Source of the DNA: Flavobacterium sp. CF108
Lineage (GTDB): Bacteria; Bacteroidota; Bacteroidia; Flavobacteriales; Flavobacteriaceae
DNA length: 64,000 bases
NCBI RefSeq assembly: GCF_900129795.1
Contig: NZ_FQWW01000005.1
Location: 473,350 to 537,349 of the forward strand
Reading direction: 5' to 3'
The first letter of the stretch is position 1; every line of letters begins with the position of its first letter. The position numbers and the translations under genes are program-made. Below are positions 24,868 to 33,837 of this stretch, piece by piece. The notes under the pieces are model-generated. The model was given only the letters and a program-made list of their open reading frames with translations, was not told the origin of the DNA and did no database searches.

Positions 24868-25716
24868 ATGAAATATTACATCGTCATTCCCGCGCACAAC
24901 GAGCAAGATTTAATTGGCCTGACTTTACAATCATTGGTTTCTCAAACCGTTTTGCCATCAAAAGTTGTGGTTGTAAATGACAATTCTACTGATAAAACAG
25001 AAGAAGTTGTTTTGGAATTTGCAAAGGATAATCCTTTCATTTCTGTTGTAAACAAAACTTCAGATGCGATTCATTTGCCGGGAAGTAAAGTAATTCAGGC
25101 TTTTCAAAAAGGCTTTGAAACACTGGATTCTAATTACGATATTATTGTAAAAATAGACGGCGATTTAATTTTTCCTTCTAATTATTTTGAAACTATAATC
25201 AAACATTTCGAGTCAGATCCAAAAATTGGAATGGTTGGCGGATTCTGTTATATCGATAAAAACGGCGAATGGGTTTTGGAAAATCTAACCGATAAAGATC
25301 ACATTCGCGGCGCTTTGAAAGCTTACAGAGCAGCAACTTTTCAGCAAATTGGTGGATTACGCCCTGCAATGGGTTGGGACACTGTTGATGAACTGCTTTG
25401 TAAATATTACGATTGGAAAGTTGTCACCGACGAATCTTTACATGTAAAACATTTAAAACCAACAGGTGCAAACTACAACAAAACAGCTCGTTATAAACAA
25501 GGCGAAGCTTTTTATACATTAGGATATGGTTTCTGGATTACTGCAATTGCTTCGGCAAAATTGGCAATGATGAAGAAAAAACCATTCTTATTTTTAGATT
25601 ACATAAAAGGGTTTTGGAAAGCCAAAAAAGCTAAAACTCCTTTATTAGTTACCCCTGAACAGGCTAAATTTATCAGAAAATATCGTTTTGAAAAAATGAA
25701 ACAAAAGTTAATTTGA
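24868..25716 (+). CDS. Family 2 glycosyltransferase
   Basis: A 282-aa GT-A enzyme. YYIVIPAHNEQDLIGLTLQSL and VVVVNDNSTDKT are the nucleotide-binding strands and VKIDGDLIFPSNYFE carries the DxD motif (Asp-Gly-Asp). GFCYIDKNGEW and WDTVDELLCKYYDW are acceptor-side elements. Cytoplasmic, membrane-associated by its C-terminal basic/hydrophobic part. Probably modifies a cell-surface glycan or lipid. Confidence 0.87.
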   Translation: MKYYIVIPAHNEQDLIGLTLQSLVSQTVLPSKVVVVNDNSTDKTEEVVLEFAKDNPFISVVNKTSDAIHLPGSKVIQAFQKGFETLDSNYDIIVKIDGDLIFPSNYFETIIKHFESDPKIGMVGGFCYIDKNGEWVLENLTDKDHIRGALKAYRAATFQQIGGLRPAMGWDTVDELLCKYYDWKVVTDESLHVKHLKPTGANYNKTARYKQGEAFYTLGYGFWITAIASAKLAMMKKKPFLFLDYIKGFWKAKKAKTPLLVTPEQAKFIRKYRFEKMKQKLI

Positions 25717-25797
25717 TTGCTAAAACACTCGAAAAACTGGAACTCATTACCCAAAACTCATAACTTATTTTTACCTTAGCCAATATTTGTAAAACTT

Positions 25798-26544
25798 ATG
25801 ATGCTAATTCGTTATTTATCCCAAATAGGAAAATATTTTTTAATGCTGAAAGAAATTTTTAATAAACAGACCAAATGGTCTGTTATGAAAAAATTAATTT
25901 TCAAAGAAATCGACGATTTAATTATTGACTCACTTGGAATTGTTTGCTTTATCTCTTTTTTCATTGGAGGAGTTGTTGCAATTCAAACAGCGCTAAACTT
26001 AACAAACCCTTTAATTCCAAAATATCTAATTGGTTTCGCTACACGTCAATCTGTAGTCTTAGAATTTGCACCTACTTTTATTTCGGTAATTATGGCCGGA
26101 AAAATGGGATCTTACATTACTTCCAGTATTGGAACAATGCGCGTTACAGAGCAAATTGATGCTTTAGAAGTTATGGGAGTTAACTCGGTAAATTATCTTG
26201 TTTTCCCAAAAATCATAGCTTTATTAATGTATCCATTTGTAATCGGGATAAGTATGTTTTTAGGAATTTTTGGAGGATGGCTAGCGTGTGCTTACGGAGG
26301 ATTTTCAACAGGAGCCGATTTTATTATGGGAGCTCAGAAAGATTTCATACCCTTTCATATTACTTATGCATTTATCAAAACTTTAATTTTTGCTATGTTA
26401 TTGGCAACAATTCCATCTTTTCATGGATATTATATGAAAGGTGGCGCATTAGAAGTTGGTAAGGCTAGTACGACATCATTTGTATGGACATCTGTTACTA
26501 TTATTCTCCTAAATTATATATTAACCCAATTATTATTAGGATAA
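25798..26544 (+). CDS. mlaE: MlaE-family lipid ABC transporter permease
   Basis: A 248-aa inner-membrane permease (MlaE/YrbE/DUF140). VVLEFAPTFISVIMAGKMGSYITSSIGTMRVTEQIDALEVMGVNSVNYLVFPK is the conserved core containing the EQxDAL motif. In the Mla system this subunit transfers phospholipids between inner and outer membranes together with MlaF and MCE protein. Its stop shares one base with the start of the ATPase gene, so they are translationally coupled. An MCE-domain partner is not encoded next to it. Confidence 0.92.
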   Translation: MMLIRYLSQIGKYFLMLKEIFNKQTKWSVMKKLIFKEIDDLIIDSLGIVCFISFFIGGVVAIQTALNLTNPLIPKYLIGFATRQSVVLEFAPTFISVIMAGKMGSYITSSIGTMRVTEQIDALEVMGVNSVNYLVFPKIIALLMYPFVIGISMFLGIFGGWLACAYGGFSTGADFIMGAQKDFIPFHITYAFIKTLIFAMLLATIPSFHGYYMKGGALEVGKASTTSFVWTSVTIILLNYILTQLLLG

Positions 26545-27305
26545 TGATAGAAGTAAAAAACATAGAAAAATCGTTTGGTGACAGCAAAGTTTTAAAAGGC
26601 GTTTCAACGGTATTTGAAACTGGAAAAACCAATTTGATTATTGGACAAAGTGGATCTGGAAAAACAGTTTTATTGAAAACGTTATTAGGAATTCACACGC
26701 CAGACTCAGGAACAATTGAATTTGACGGAAGAGTTTATTCTGATTTAGACAAAGATGAAAAACGTGAGTTAAGAACTGAAATCGGAATGGTATTTCAGGG
26801 AAGTGCCTTATTTGACTCGATGACCGTTGAAGAAAATGTGGCATTCCCGCTAAGAATGTTCACTAACAAAAACAAAGCTCAAATTCAAGAACGTGTTGAT
26901 TTTGTTTTAGAAAGAGTAAATCTGATAGATGCTCATAAAAAATTACCTTCTGAAATTTCTGGAGGTATGCAGAAACGTGTTGCCATTGCACGTGCTATTG
27001 TAAACAATCCGAAGTATTTATTTTGTGATGAACCAAACTCTGGTCTTGATCCAAATACTTCAACTTTGATCGACAACTTAATTCAGGAAATCACTAGAGA
27101 ATATAACATTACAACCGTTATCAATACACACGATATGAACTCTGTAATGGAAATTGGTGAAAATATCGTTTTTCTAAAAAAAGGCTTGAAAGCATGGCAA
27201 GGAAATAAAGAAGAAATATTTAGAACTGACAACAAAGACATTGTGAAGTTTGTTTATTCTTCTAACTTGTTTAAGAAAGTAAGAGAAGCTTATTTGAAAG
27301 GTTAA
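26544..27305 (+). CDS. mlaF: MlaF-family lipid ABC transporter ATPase
   Basis: A 253-aa ABC ATPase. Start chosen at ATG 26544, which overlaps the mlaE stop by one base; an upstream in-frame start would overlap mlaE by 20 codons. Walker A GQSGSGKT (residues 34-41), signature SGGMQKRVAIARA, Walker B YLFCDEPNSGLDP, and the H-loop INTHD. It drives the MlaE permease. A hairpin (27324-27372) ends the unit. Confidence 0.93.
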   Translation: MIEVKNIEKSFGDSKVLKGVSTVFETGKTNLIIGQSGSGKTVLLKTLLGIHTPDSGTIEFDGRVYSDLDKDEKRELRTEIGMVFQGSALFDSMTVEENVAFPLRMFTNKNKAQIQERVDFVLERVNLIDAHKKLPSEISGGMQKRVAIARAIVNNPKYLFCDEPNSGLDPNTSTLIDNLIQEITREYNITTVINTHDMNSVMEIGENIVFLKKGLKAWQGNKEEIFRTDNKDIVKFVYSSNLFKKVREAYLKG

Positions 27306-27323
27306 TCTTTTTTAAATTCCAAT

Positions 27324-27372
27324 AAAAAAATCCAAATTCCAATTTTATTAAGATTGAATTTGGATTTTTTTT
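27324..27372. terminator. Hairpin terminator after mlaF
   Basis: AAAAAAATCCAAATTC and GAATTTGGATTTTTTT form a 16-bp stem ending in a T run, lying between convergent genes. Confidence 0.7.
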
Positions 27373-27406
27373 ATTGAGATTTCCTGTTTAATTGGAATTT
27401 ATTTTT

Positions 27407-28012
27407 TTAGTGATTTCCAGGTAATAGCTCAACCTCAGCATTTGGGTTAAAAAGATATGTTTTTCCTGAACTTATTTCGAGACATTCAAAACGTTTGGTC
27501 CTAACGGCTATTTTCTTGAATATTTTTCCGTTTTTGATTCGGAAGACACTTCCGTAGGGAATTTCAAAAACATAGTTCTTATCACTCTCTTTATCGTATT
27601 GTTTTAATGCCAAAGATAAAGTGGTGTCTGTATCACTGCTTGCCGAAGGATTTTTAAAATGACGTGCCAATAAAGGCAGCAAATGACTTGGAAATATTTC
27701 TGGTCGTATAAATGGAACCATTAAACGTTGAAAAGAATATTTCCACTCATTTCCGTGCGGTTTTATATTTCTTCCAAATTTTTCGAAAGCAACTAGATGG
27801 GAAATTTCATGAATGAGCGTAATTAAAAAACGGTACTTATTTAAACTCGCATTAACCGTAATTTCATGTTTACCACTCGGTCCTCTCCTATAATCGCCAT
27901 GACGCGTCTGACGCTCATTTACGATTTTAAGATGAACTTGATTGGCTACAATCAAATCAAAAACAGGCTTTACAGCATGTTCCGGAATATATTTTGCTAA
28001 TGTATCGCTCAA
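27407..28012 (-). CDS. SprT-like zinc metallopeptidase domain protein
   Basis: A 201-aa protein with the SprT/SprTN-type motif LIHEISHLVAFEKFG and HGNEWKYSF, i.e. HExxH with a downstream His. The C-terminal part (EIPYGSVFRIKNGKIFKKIAVRTKRFECLEISSGKTYLFNPNAEVEL) resembles a zinc-ribbon-less beta domain. SprT-family members act in DNA-protein cross-link repair or related peptidase roles; function here is inferred from family. Confidence 0.82.
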   Translation of the reverse strand: MSDTLAKYIPEHAVKPVFDLIVANQVHLKIVNERQTRHGDYRRGPSGKHEITVNASLNKYRFLITLIHEISHLVAFEKFGRNIKPHGNEWKYSFQRLMVPFIRPEIFPSHLLPLLARHFKNPSASSDTDTTLSLALKQYDKESDKNYVFEIPYGSVFRIKNGKIFKKIAVRTKRFECLEISSGKTYLFNPNAEVELLPGNH

Positions 28013-28056
28013 GTCAATTATTAATTATTAGTTATTAGTTATGAATTATAAATTTC

Positions 28057-28581
28057 TTAGTTACTTTTAAATTCAAATGCTTCCATTTTATTTATTATTT
28101 CTTCCAAATCTGAATTCCTTAGATTTATAATATTTAGCTTTTTTAAATTTTCATTCATAAACATTATATTCTTTTCAAGTAATCCTGCTGATTCTGATTT
28201 GATAAATTCCGTTTGCAAATCTATCATTATATCAATGATTTGAATATCTACTTTTTCAAAAATTTCTCGTCTTAGATTATTAAAAACCCAAACCGTTTTT
28301 TCATCATAATCCATTTCAGAAAACACTTTTGTGTAATCTTCTCCTCCATCAAAATTAATATGTAAGGCGATTATCGAATTTTTAATTTCCCTGAATTTTT
28401 CCCAAGGCCATCCAAATCCCCACCATCCAAATAAAATAGTTAAAATAGAATATTTAATTCCAGGCAAAATTGTACTTCTTCCATTTGGTATTTCATATAC
28501 TTTTGAATTAGTGTAAAAAGAAAAAATGAGAATATTTATACTTGTTTTGTATGTTCTATATTTAATATTATTATCACTCAT
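28057..28581 (-). CDS. Hypothetical protein with one or two membrane segments
   Basis: A 174-aa protein. One segment is likely at ILTILFGWWGFGWPWEKF, followed by a charged helical C-terminal region. No family recognised. It lies between SprT-like and SDR genes with repeats of TTATTAATTATTAGTTATTAG type around it. Confidence 0.55.
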   Translation of the reverse strand: MSDNNIKYRTYKTSINILIFSFYTNSKVYEIPNGRSTILPGIKYSILTILFGWWGFGWPWEKFREIKNSIIALHINFDGGEDYTKVFSEMDYDEKTVWVFNNLRREIFEKVDIQIIDIMIDLQTEFIKSESAGLLEKNIMFMNENLKKLNIINLRNSDLEEIINKMEAFEFKSN

Positions 28582-28601
28582 AATTCATAACTCAAAACTA
28601 A

Positions 28602-29279
28602 TTACGGATTTGTAGATGAAACTTCGAGTACTTTCCCATTAAAATATTTATTTCCATTTAATGTAAAATCATAAATGTAAGTCGCCATTCCTTCAGCAGA
28701 AATTGGGGCTTGATAACCTGGGAAAGCTTCATTCAGCATTTCGGTTTGAACCGAACCCAAAGCTAAAACATTAAAAGAAATACCTCGTTCTTTATATTCT
28801 TCTGCTAATAATTCGGTTAAAGTAATTACGGCACCTTTACTTGAGCTGTAAGCCGCTAATCCGGCAAATTTTAAACTTCCTCTTACTCCGCCTATTGAAC
28901 TTATGGTTACAACGTGACTTCCTTTTTGTAAATAGGGCAGACAAACTCTGGTAAGATTGGCTACAGCAAAAACATTTACTTTATAAATACTTTCAAAATC
29001 AGCTTGTGTGGTTTCTGCAAAAGGTTTTAATAACAAAGCCCCAGCGTTATGAACTACTGCATCGACTTTTTTCCATGTCGAAGAAAGAAAATTTTCTACT
29101 TCCTGCAAAGCTGTTTCATTGGCTAAATCAATTGACAAGCAGGTTACGTTTTGATGTTCTAAAAGTGTTTTTGGAATTTTTCTCGAAATCGCTAAAACCT
29201 GATTTCCGGCATTGGCAAACTGTAATGCTAATTCATATCCAATTCCTCTACTCGTTCCGGTAACAATAATATTTTTCAT
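28602..29279 (-). CDS. Short-chain dehydrogenase/reductase
   Basis: A 225-aa classical SDR. Cofactor loop GTSRGIGYELALQF, the NAG motif in VVHNAGALLLKP, Ser-Tyr-Lys in TISSIGG... AAYSSSKGA, and no C-terminal extension. NAD(P)H preference is likely NADP from the R after GTSR. Substrate unknown. Confidence 0.88.
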   Translation of the reverse strand: MKNIIVTGTSRGIGYELALQFANAGNQVLAISRKIPKTLLEHQNVTCLSIDLANETALQEVENFLSSTWKKVDAVVHNAGALLLKPFAETTQADFESIYKVNVFAVANLTRVCLPYLQKGSHVVTISSIGGVRGSLKFAGLAAYSSSKGAVITLTELLAEEYKERGISFNVLALGSVQTEMLNEAFPGYQAPISAEGMATYIYDFTLNGNKYFNGKVLEVSSTNP

Positions 29280-29314
29280 GCAGCAAAAATAAGCAAAACC
29301 AAAATAATGAACTG

Positions 29315-30286
29315 TTATTTATTCATTGTAATTTCTTCTGTTGGAGTTGTTGCAATTTTAGTTACTGCTGGTAAAAACTCCTGAATAAAAGCCGTCATGT
29401 GCGGAATATCCATTACTTTAAATTCATCCGAAACATGGTGATAAAAATCAAAATTTTCAAAATCAAAAGTACTTATCGATTGGCACGGTTTCCCGAAAGC
29501 TTCAAAAAACGAATAATTATCAGATCTGTAAAACAATTTATATTCCGCTTCTTTTGGTAAAAACCCAATTGTCTTTTTTCCGGTATATTCATTTATTTTT
29601 TCGGCCATGTTCGATTTATCAAAACCTGTTATGTATGCCAAATAATCACGTTTCATAGGAACGCCAATCATTTCGATATTTAATTGAGTATATAAATTGA
29701 AGTTCTTTGCTTTCAGTTTCGGAGCCATGCTTTTTGATCCCAAAAGACCTTTTTCTTCTCCGGCAAAAAACACAAAAAGAATACTTCTTTTATTAGAATG
29801 GGTTTTACTGAAATATTTTGCCAATTGCGCCACAGCGGTTACGCCCGAAGCATCATCATTGGCACCATTAAAAATTTGGTCAGCTTGTTTCTTTTTTTCA
29901 ATTCCGATATGATCGTAGTGTGCACTTAAAACAACATATTCGTTTTTAAGAACCGGATCTGTTCCTTCTAAAACCCCAACAATATTAAAAGCCGGAGATT
30001 TAAAATTAGTTAACGTATCTCGATAAGAAGCGAAATACGGTTTTACATTATTCTTTTTAAAGAAATCTTCTAAAAAAACTGCCGCTTTTTCTATTCCTTT
30101 TGTTCCCGTTTCACGTCCTTCTAGTTCATCCGAAGAAAGGTATTTTAAAAAATCTGAAACTTCAGATTCTTCCACTTTATAAGTGATCTCAGTTGATTCT
30201 GGTTTAGATTCTTTTTGACTAACTGTGGATGTGCTAGTTTTACAGGCAATAAAAACAAATGGAAGAAGAAAGTATAGTTTTTTCAT
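29315..30286 (-). CDS. M28 family aminopeptidase lipoprotein
   Basis: A 323-aa lipoprotein. The lipobox is FIACK near residue 15 (LPFVFIAC), so it is anchored on the outer membrane or periplasmic face. Zinc-binding residues follow the M28 pattern: AHYDHIG (His-x-Asp), NGANDDASGV (Asp), FAGEEKGLLGS (Glu-Glu), and QLNIEMIG plus the terminal DYYHHVSDE-type His (FYHHVSDE). Cleaves amino-terminal residues from peptides. Confidence 0.9.
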   Translation of the reverse strand: MKKLYFLLPFVFIACKTSTSTVSQKESKPESTEITYKVEESEVSDFLKYLSSDELEGRETGTKGIEKAAVFLEDFFKKNNVKPYFASYRDTLTNFKSPAFNIVGVLEGTDPVLKNEYVVLSAHYDHIGIEKKKQADQIFNGANDDASGVTAVAQLAKYFSKTHSNKRSILFVFFAGEEKGLLGSKSMAPKLKAKNFNLYTQLNIEMIGVPMKRDYLAYITGFDKSNMAEKINEYTGKKTIGFLPKEAEYKLFYRSDNYSFFEAFGKPCQSISTFDFENFDFYHHVSDEFKVMDIPHMTAFIQEFLPAVTKIATTPTEEITMNK

Positions 30287-30311
30287 AAACGAAAATTTGA
30301 TGCTCTTTAGA

Positions 30312-30649
30312 TTAAATTTCTAAAGCTGCTGATTTAAAATATTTTTTATACACTTTAAATACCTGAATACTTCCCAGAATTATAAAAAATACTGGAATAA
30401 AAACCGGCATTATGTACTTTGAAAAATGATTTGTTTTTTGAAAAAAAGTCTGCAAAATTACAATCAAACTAAACATCCCAAAAAAAACACCAATCAAAGT
30501 TCCTGCAATATAATAATATTTTAACTTTCTTTCGATGGTAATGTACTTTCCGTTAAGCAAATATAAATTCCAGCTCGCCCAAAAAGGCAGCTGTAAAAAA
30601 TTAAGACAATAAAAAAATCAATTATCTTCATTAATTTTTTATTGTTCAT
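30312..30649 (-). pseudogene. Frameshifted small membrane protein gene
   Basis: The downstream frame (to 30312) encodes ALLNGKYITIERKLKYYYIAG and two membrane segments. Upstream, an ATG at 30649 begins MNNKKLMKIIDFFIVL, which joins the same protein only if one base is added to the six-A run at 30595-30600 (joined reading: VLIFLQLPFWASWNLYL). So a single-base deletion in a homopolymer either breaks the gene or is a sequencing error. Confidence 0.6.
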
Positions 30650-30944
30650 GAGTTGTTTAGCAAAAAGCAGCGTAAAATAAATAAATCTCCTTTTTGAATA
30701 ATGTCCTTTATCGTTTCATTGCCATAATCATCAATGGCAACAATTTTTATATTCCCTTTTTTAAGTAAAAAAATACGAGGCACATCTAAAGAAGAAAAAT
30801 AAATGATTTCTCCTTTTGATGCTTTTTAAAACCGGTAATAATACACAATTGTTTGATTTGTGAATAACTCAGCGTTCTAAACAATTTATGATCCCGCAAG
30901 TACCAATATTTTAACTCTTCGTATATAAAAATTAAATCTTTTGG
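30646..30944 (-). pseudogene. Remnant of a Crp/Fnr-family regulator
   Basis: The minus strand encodes PKDLIFIYEELKYWYLRDHK, then SYSQIKQLCIITGF, and, after a frameshift near 30811-30815, GEIIYFSSLDVPRIFLLKKG followed by DDYGNETIKDIIQKGDLF. These are the cyclic-nucleotide-binding domain strands of a Crp/Fnr regulator. The DNA-binding domain is missing: the frame runs into unrelated sequence after KGDLF and stops. Probably a dead gene. Confidence 0.65.
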
Positions 30945-31170
30945 TGTAAATGTAATTCATTTAACAGTTCTGTGTGGTTATCTTTCTGATAAGTTTTAAG
31001 CACGCGGATTATACAGATTCGCTGCAGCGAAGACACAGATTGAGGCGGATTTTTTATTTTCAAAAATAATAGAAATCCGTTTTATCAGCGTTCAAATTAT
31101 AGTTAGCAGGACAAAAAAAACCTTTTAAAGCCTAAACTTCAAAAGGTTTTTATGAATTATTTTATAGAAG

Positions 31171-31272
31171 ATTATCCAGCGATAACAGATCTTGAAATAA
31201 CGATTTTTTGAATCTCAGAAGTTCCTTTGTAAATCTGAGTGATTTTTGCATCACGCATAAAACGTTCTACAT
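31171..31272 (-). pseudogene. Duplicated 3' fragment of the acyl-CoA dehydrogenase gene
   Basis: About 100 bases nearly identical to 31498-31599, encoding VERFMRDAKITQIYKGTSE followed by IQKIVISRSVIAG and a stop. The intact gene has Glu where this copy has Lys (YEGTSE against YKGTSE). It is a relic of the tandem duplication. Confidence 0.85.
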
Positions 31273-31439
31273 TTATCTTTCTGATAAGTTTTAAGCACGC
31301 GGATTATACAGATTCGCTGCCGCGAAGACATAGATTGAGGCGGATTTTTTATTTTCAAAAATAATAGAAATCCGTTTTATCAGCGTTTTCGCGACAACGA
31401 ATCCGCCTCATCAGCGTTCAAATTATAGTTAGCAGGACA

Positions 31440-31480
31440 AAAAAAACCTTTTAAAGCCTAAACTTCAAAAGGTTTTTATG
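31440..31480 (-). terminator. Terminator of the acyl-CoA dehydrogenase gene
   Basis: AAAACCTTTTGAAG and CTTTAAAAGGTTTT form a stem with a T run on the minus strand, 18 bases past the stop. A second copy from the duplication is at 31119-31155. Confidence 0.7.
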
Positions 31481-31497
31481 AATTATTTTATAGAAGA

Positions 31498-32640
31498 TTA
31501 TCCAGCGATAACAGATCTTGAAATAACGATTTTTTGAATCTCCGAAGTTCCTTCGTAAATCTGAGTGATTTTTGCATCACGCATAAAACGTTCAACATGG
31601 TATTCTTTTACATAACCATTTCCTCCGTGAATCTGTACCGCTTCAACCGCTGTATCCATTGCAACTTGCGAAGCAAATAGTTTTGCCATTGCACCGCTCA
31701 CGTCATAATTTTTATGCTGGTCTTTATCCCAAGCCGCTTTCATACATAAATGACGAGCCGCTTCAATATTTACAGCCATATCTGCCAGTTTAAAAGCAAT
31801 TGCCTGATGGTTGCAGATTTCTGTTCCAAAAGCTTTGCGCTCTTTAGAATATTTTAAAGCCAGTTCATAAGCTCCAGAAGCAATTCCTAATGCCTGAGAT
31901 GCGATACCAATTCTACCTCCGGCAAGCGTTTTCATAGCAAATTTAAATCCGAAACCGTCTTCACCAATTCTGTTTTCTTTCGGAACTTTTACATCACTAA
32001 ACATTAAAGAGTGTGTATCAGAACCGCGAATTCCCATTTTTTGTTCTTTTGGACCAACAGAAAAACCTGGCATATCTTTCGTCATGATCAAAGCATTGAT
32101 TCCTTTATGTTTTAATTCAGGATGCGTTTGAGCAATTACCAAATATACAGAAGCTGTGTTTCCGTTTGTAATCCAGTTTTTTGTTCCATTTACTAGATAA
32201 TGGTCGCCCATATCAATCGCAGTCGTTTTTTGCGAAGTTGCATCACTTCCTGCTTCTGGCTCACTTAAACAAAAAGCGCCGTGAATTTGACCTGAAGCCA
32301 ATCCCGGTAAATATTTTTGTTTTTGTTCTTCTGTTCCAAACTCTTGTAATCCCCAGCAAACCAAAGAATTATTTACAGACATTACTACAGAAGCCGAAGC
32401 ATCAACTTTAGAAATTTCTTCCATTGCAATAACATAAGAGATTGCATCAAGTCCGCTTCCGCCGTATTTTGGATCAACCATCATTCCCATGAACCCAAGT
32501 TCACCCATTTTTTTAACCTGTTCGGTTGGAAAAATTTGTTTCTCGTCGCGTTCAATAACTCCGGGTAATAATTCATTTTGAGCAAAATCTCTTGCAGCTT
32601 GCTGAATCATTAAATGTTCTTCGGTAAGATTAAAATCCAT
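31498..32640 (-). CDS. Acyl-CoA dehydrogenase
   Basis: A 380-aa FAD-dependent acyl-CoA dehydrogenase of full length. Conserved YGGSGLDAISYVIAMEEIS, FCLSEPEAGSDA, NGTKNWITNG, and the catalytic glutamate region QIYEGTSEIQKIVISR (Glu in IYEGTSE). First step of beta-oxidation, butyryl- or short-chain type by sequence. TATCTTTG (minus strand, 32739-32746) with TTG 20 bases further up (32767-32769) is a good promoter. Confidence 0.96.
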   Translation of the reverse strand: MDFNLTEEHLMIQQAARDFAQNELLPGVIERDEKQIFPTEQVKKMGELGFMGMMVDPKYGGSGLDAISYVIAMEEISKVDASASVVMSVNNSLVCWGLQEFGTEEQKQKYLPGLASGQIHGAFCLSEPEAGSDATSQKTTAIDMGDHYLVNGTKNWITNGNTASVYLVIAQTHPELKHKGINALIMTKDMPGFSVGPKEQKMGIRGSDTHSLMFSDVKVPKENRIGEDGFGFKFAMKTLAGGRIGIASQALGIASGAYELALKYSKERKAFGTEICNHQAIAFKLADMAVNIEAARHLCMKAAWDKDQHKNYDVSGAMAKLFASQVAMDTAVEAVQIHGGNGYVKEYHVERFMRDAKITQIYEGTSEIQKIVISRSVIAG

Positions 32641-33119
32641 AGTTTTTATTTTATTGTTTTTCTAAACCAAATTTAGAATTCAGTTTTGTGGTTTTTATTT
32701 GTTTTTTTTGAAAAGCCAATTTATGGTCAAAAGGCTTCCAAAGATAATTTTTAAATGCGGATTTTACAATGCATGCATATAATTTTAATGGATCGGCAAG
32801 AATAACGATAACGTTTTCGTAATAATTTATCATTTGCTTCAAACAGGCTATAATTTTGCAGCGTTTTTTCTAAAATGTAAGATTAAAAAATGCGATTTAA
32901 AAACTTCAAAAAAGTAAAATTTAAGACATTTCCTTCGCAGAAAAGATTAAACAATTCCTAAAGGGCGTAAATCTACGTAAAGTTAGTCTTACTAATTTGA
33001 TTACTAAAGCGATAGAGTTGAAAAAAATCAAAAAACGCAGAAAAAAAACTTCTAAAAAAAGATGATTATATTGATAAATTAACATTATTTTTGCCTTAAA
33101 ATTAAATAATTGACAGAGC
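32641..33119. other. Intergenic region between divergent genes
   Basis: Carries the acyl-CoA dehydrogenase promoter on the minus strand (32739-32769), a TAATTTTG at 32851-32858 on the plus strand with a non-ideal spacing to TTTG, and TATTTTTG at 33086-33093 before the CHI-like gene. No supported gene; short frames here have no recognisable features. Confidence 0.5.
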
Positions 33120-33695
33120 ATGAAAAAGATTTTACTAGTACTTACACTCCTTTTAACTTTACAATTTTCAGCAGTTTCTGCCCAGACTCATTTAGAAGTA
33201 AACGGCGTTACTGTTCCTAGAAAAATAGAATATCAAAACAAAACTTTGCAGCTTAACGGCGCTGGCGGCAGATCTAAAATGTGGTTAGAAGTTTATGTGC
33301 AAGCCTTGTATTTATCGCAATTAAGCCAGGACCCAAAGTTTATTATTGACAGCGATACCGAAATGGCGATCCGAATTGAAATTACTTCGTCTATGGTTTC
33401 TTCAAATAAATTAACCAAAGCAATGAATGTTGGCTTTGAAAAATCTGCAGGAAGTAATCTGGAACAATTACGACCAAGAATCGAACTATTCAAAACATAC
33501 TTAAGCGATGCTATTACAGAAAAAGATGTATTCGTTTTAGCTTACAATCCGTTGGATCAAACTATTAATGTTTTTAAAAATGAAGTTTTGAAAGGAAAAG
33601 TTCAGGGATTTGATTTCAAAAAAGCATTATTCGGAATCTGGCTTTCTGATAAACCAGTTGATGAAACTTTGAAAAAACACTTATTAGGAATATAA
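33120..33695 (+). CDS. Chalcone-isomerase-like secreted protein
   Basis: A 191-aa exported protein with a signal peptide ending near SAVSAQT. LEVNGVTVPRKIEYQNKTLQLNGAGGRSKMWLEVYVQALYLS (from residue 25) and MAIRIEITSSMVSSNKLTKAMNVGFEKS are typical of the bacterial chalcone-isomerase-like domain, which lacks plant catalytic activity as far as known. Periplasmic or surface role unknown. Confidence 0.87.
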   Translation: MKKILLVLTLLLTLQFSAVSAQTHLEVNGVTVPRKIEYQNKTLQLNGAGGRSKMWLEVYVQALYLSQLSQDPKFIIDSDTEMAIRIEITSSMVSSNKLTKAMNVGFEKSAGSNLEQLRPRIELFKTYLSDAITEKDVFVLAYNPLDQTINVFKNEVLKGKVQGFDFKKALFGIWLSDKPVDETLKKHLLGI

Positions 33696-33718
33696 TCCTT
33701 AAAATTTTACATATTCAG

Positions 33719-33752
33719 AAAGCCGAAAACGGAATAGTTTTCGGCTTTTCTT
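33719..33752 (+). terminator. Terminator after the CHI-like gene
   Basis: AAAGCCGAAAAC and GTTTTCGGCTTTT with a following T run. Confidence 0.8.
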
Positions 33753-33837
33753 TTTTGTTTAATAAATTTGATACAAAATACATTATTCGCATTATTCTAT
33801 TTTATACATTTACACAAAATAAACATATCACAACAAA

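Larger units (their letters stand above)
30978..31497. repeat. Tandem duplication including an acyl-CoA dehydrogenase 3' fragment
   Basis: The block starting TTATCTTTCTGATAAG at 30978 recurs at 31273 and both continue through CACGCGGATTATACAG, the terminator hairpin and the last codons of the dehydrogenase. The second copy has an extra 31-32 bases (around 31388-31420). Offset is 295-327 bases. No intact gene is in the block. Confidence 0.75.

Noticed and set aside
24252..25716. Grouping the methyltransferase-like and glycosyltransferase genes with the KAS III gene as one lipid pathway operon
   Set aside because: A terminator hairpin followed by a promoter element at 24182-24226 separates KAS III from them, and gaps are large.
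32651..33121. Two minus-strand frames of 63 and 66 aa between the acyl-CoA dehydrogenase and the CHI-like gene
   Set aside because: Low complexity and Lys/Phe/Leu rich; one overlaps the dehydrogenase promoter.
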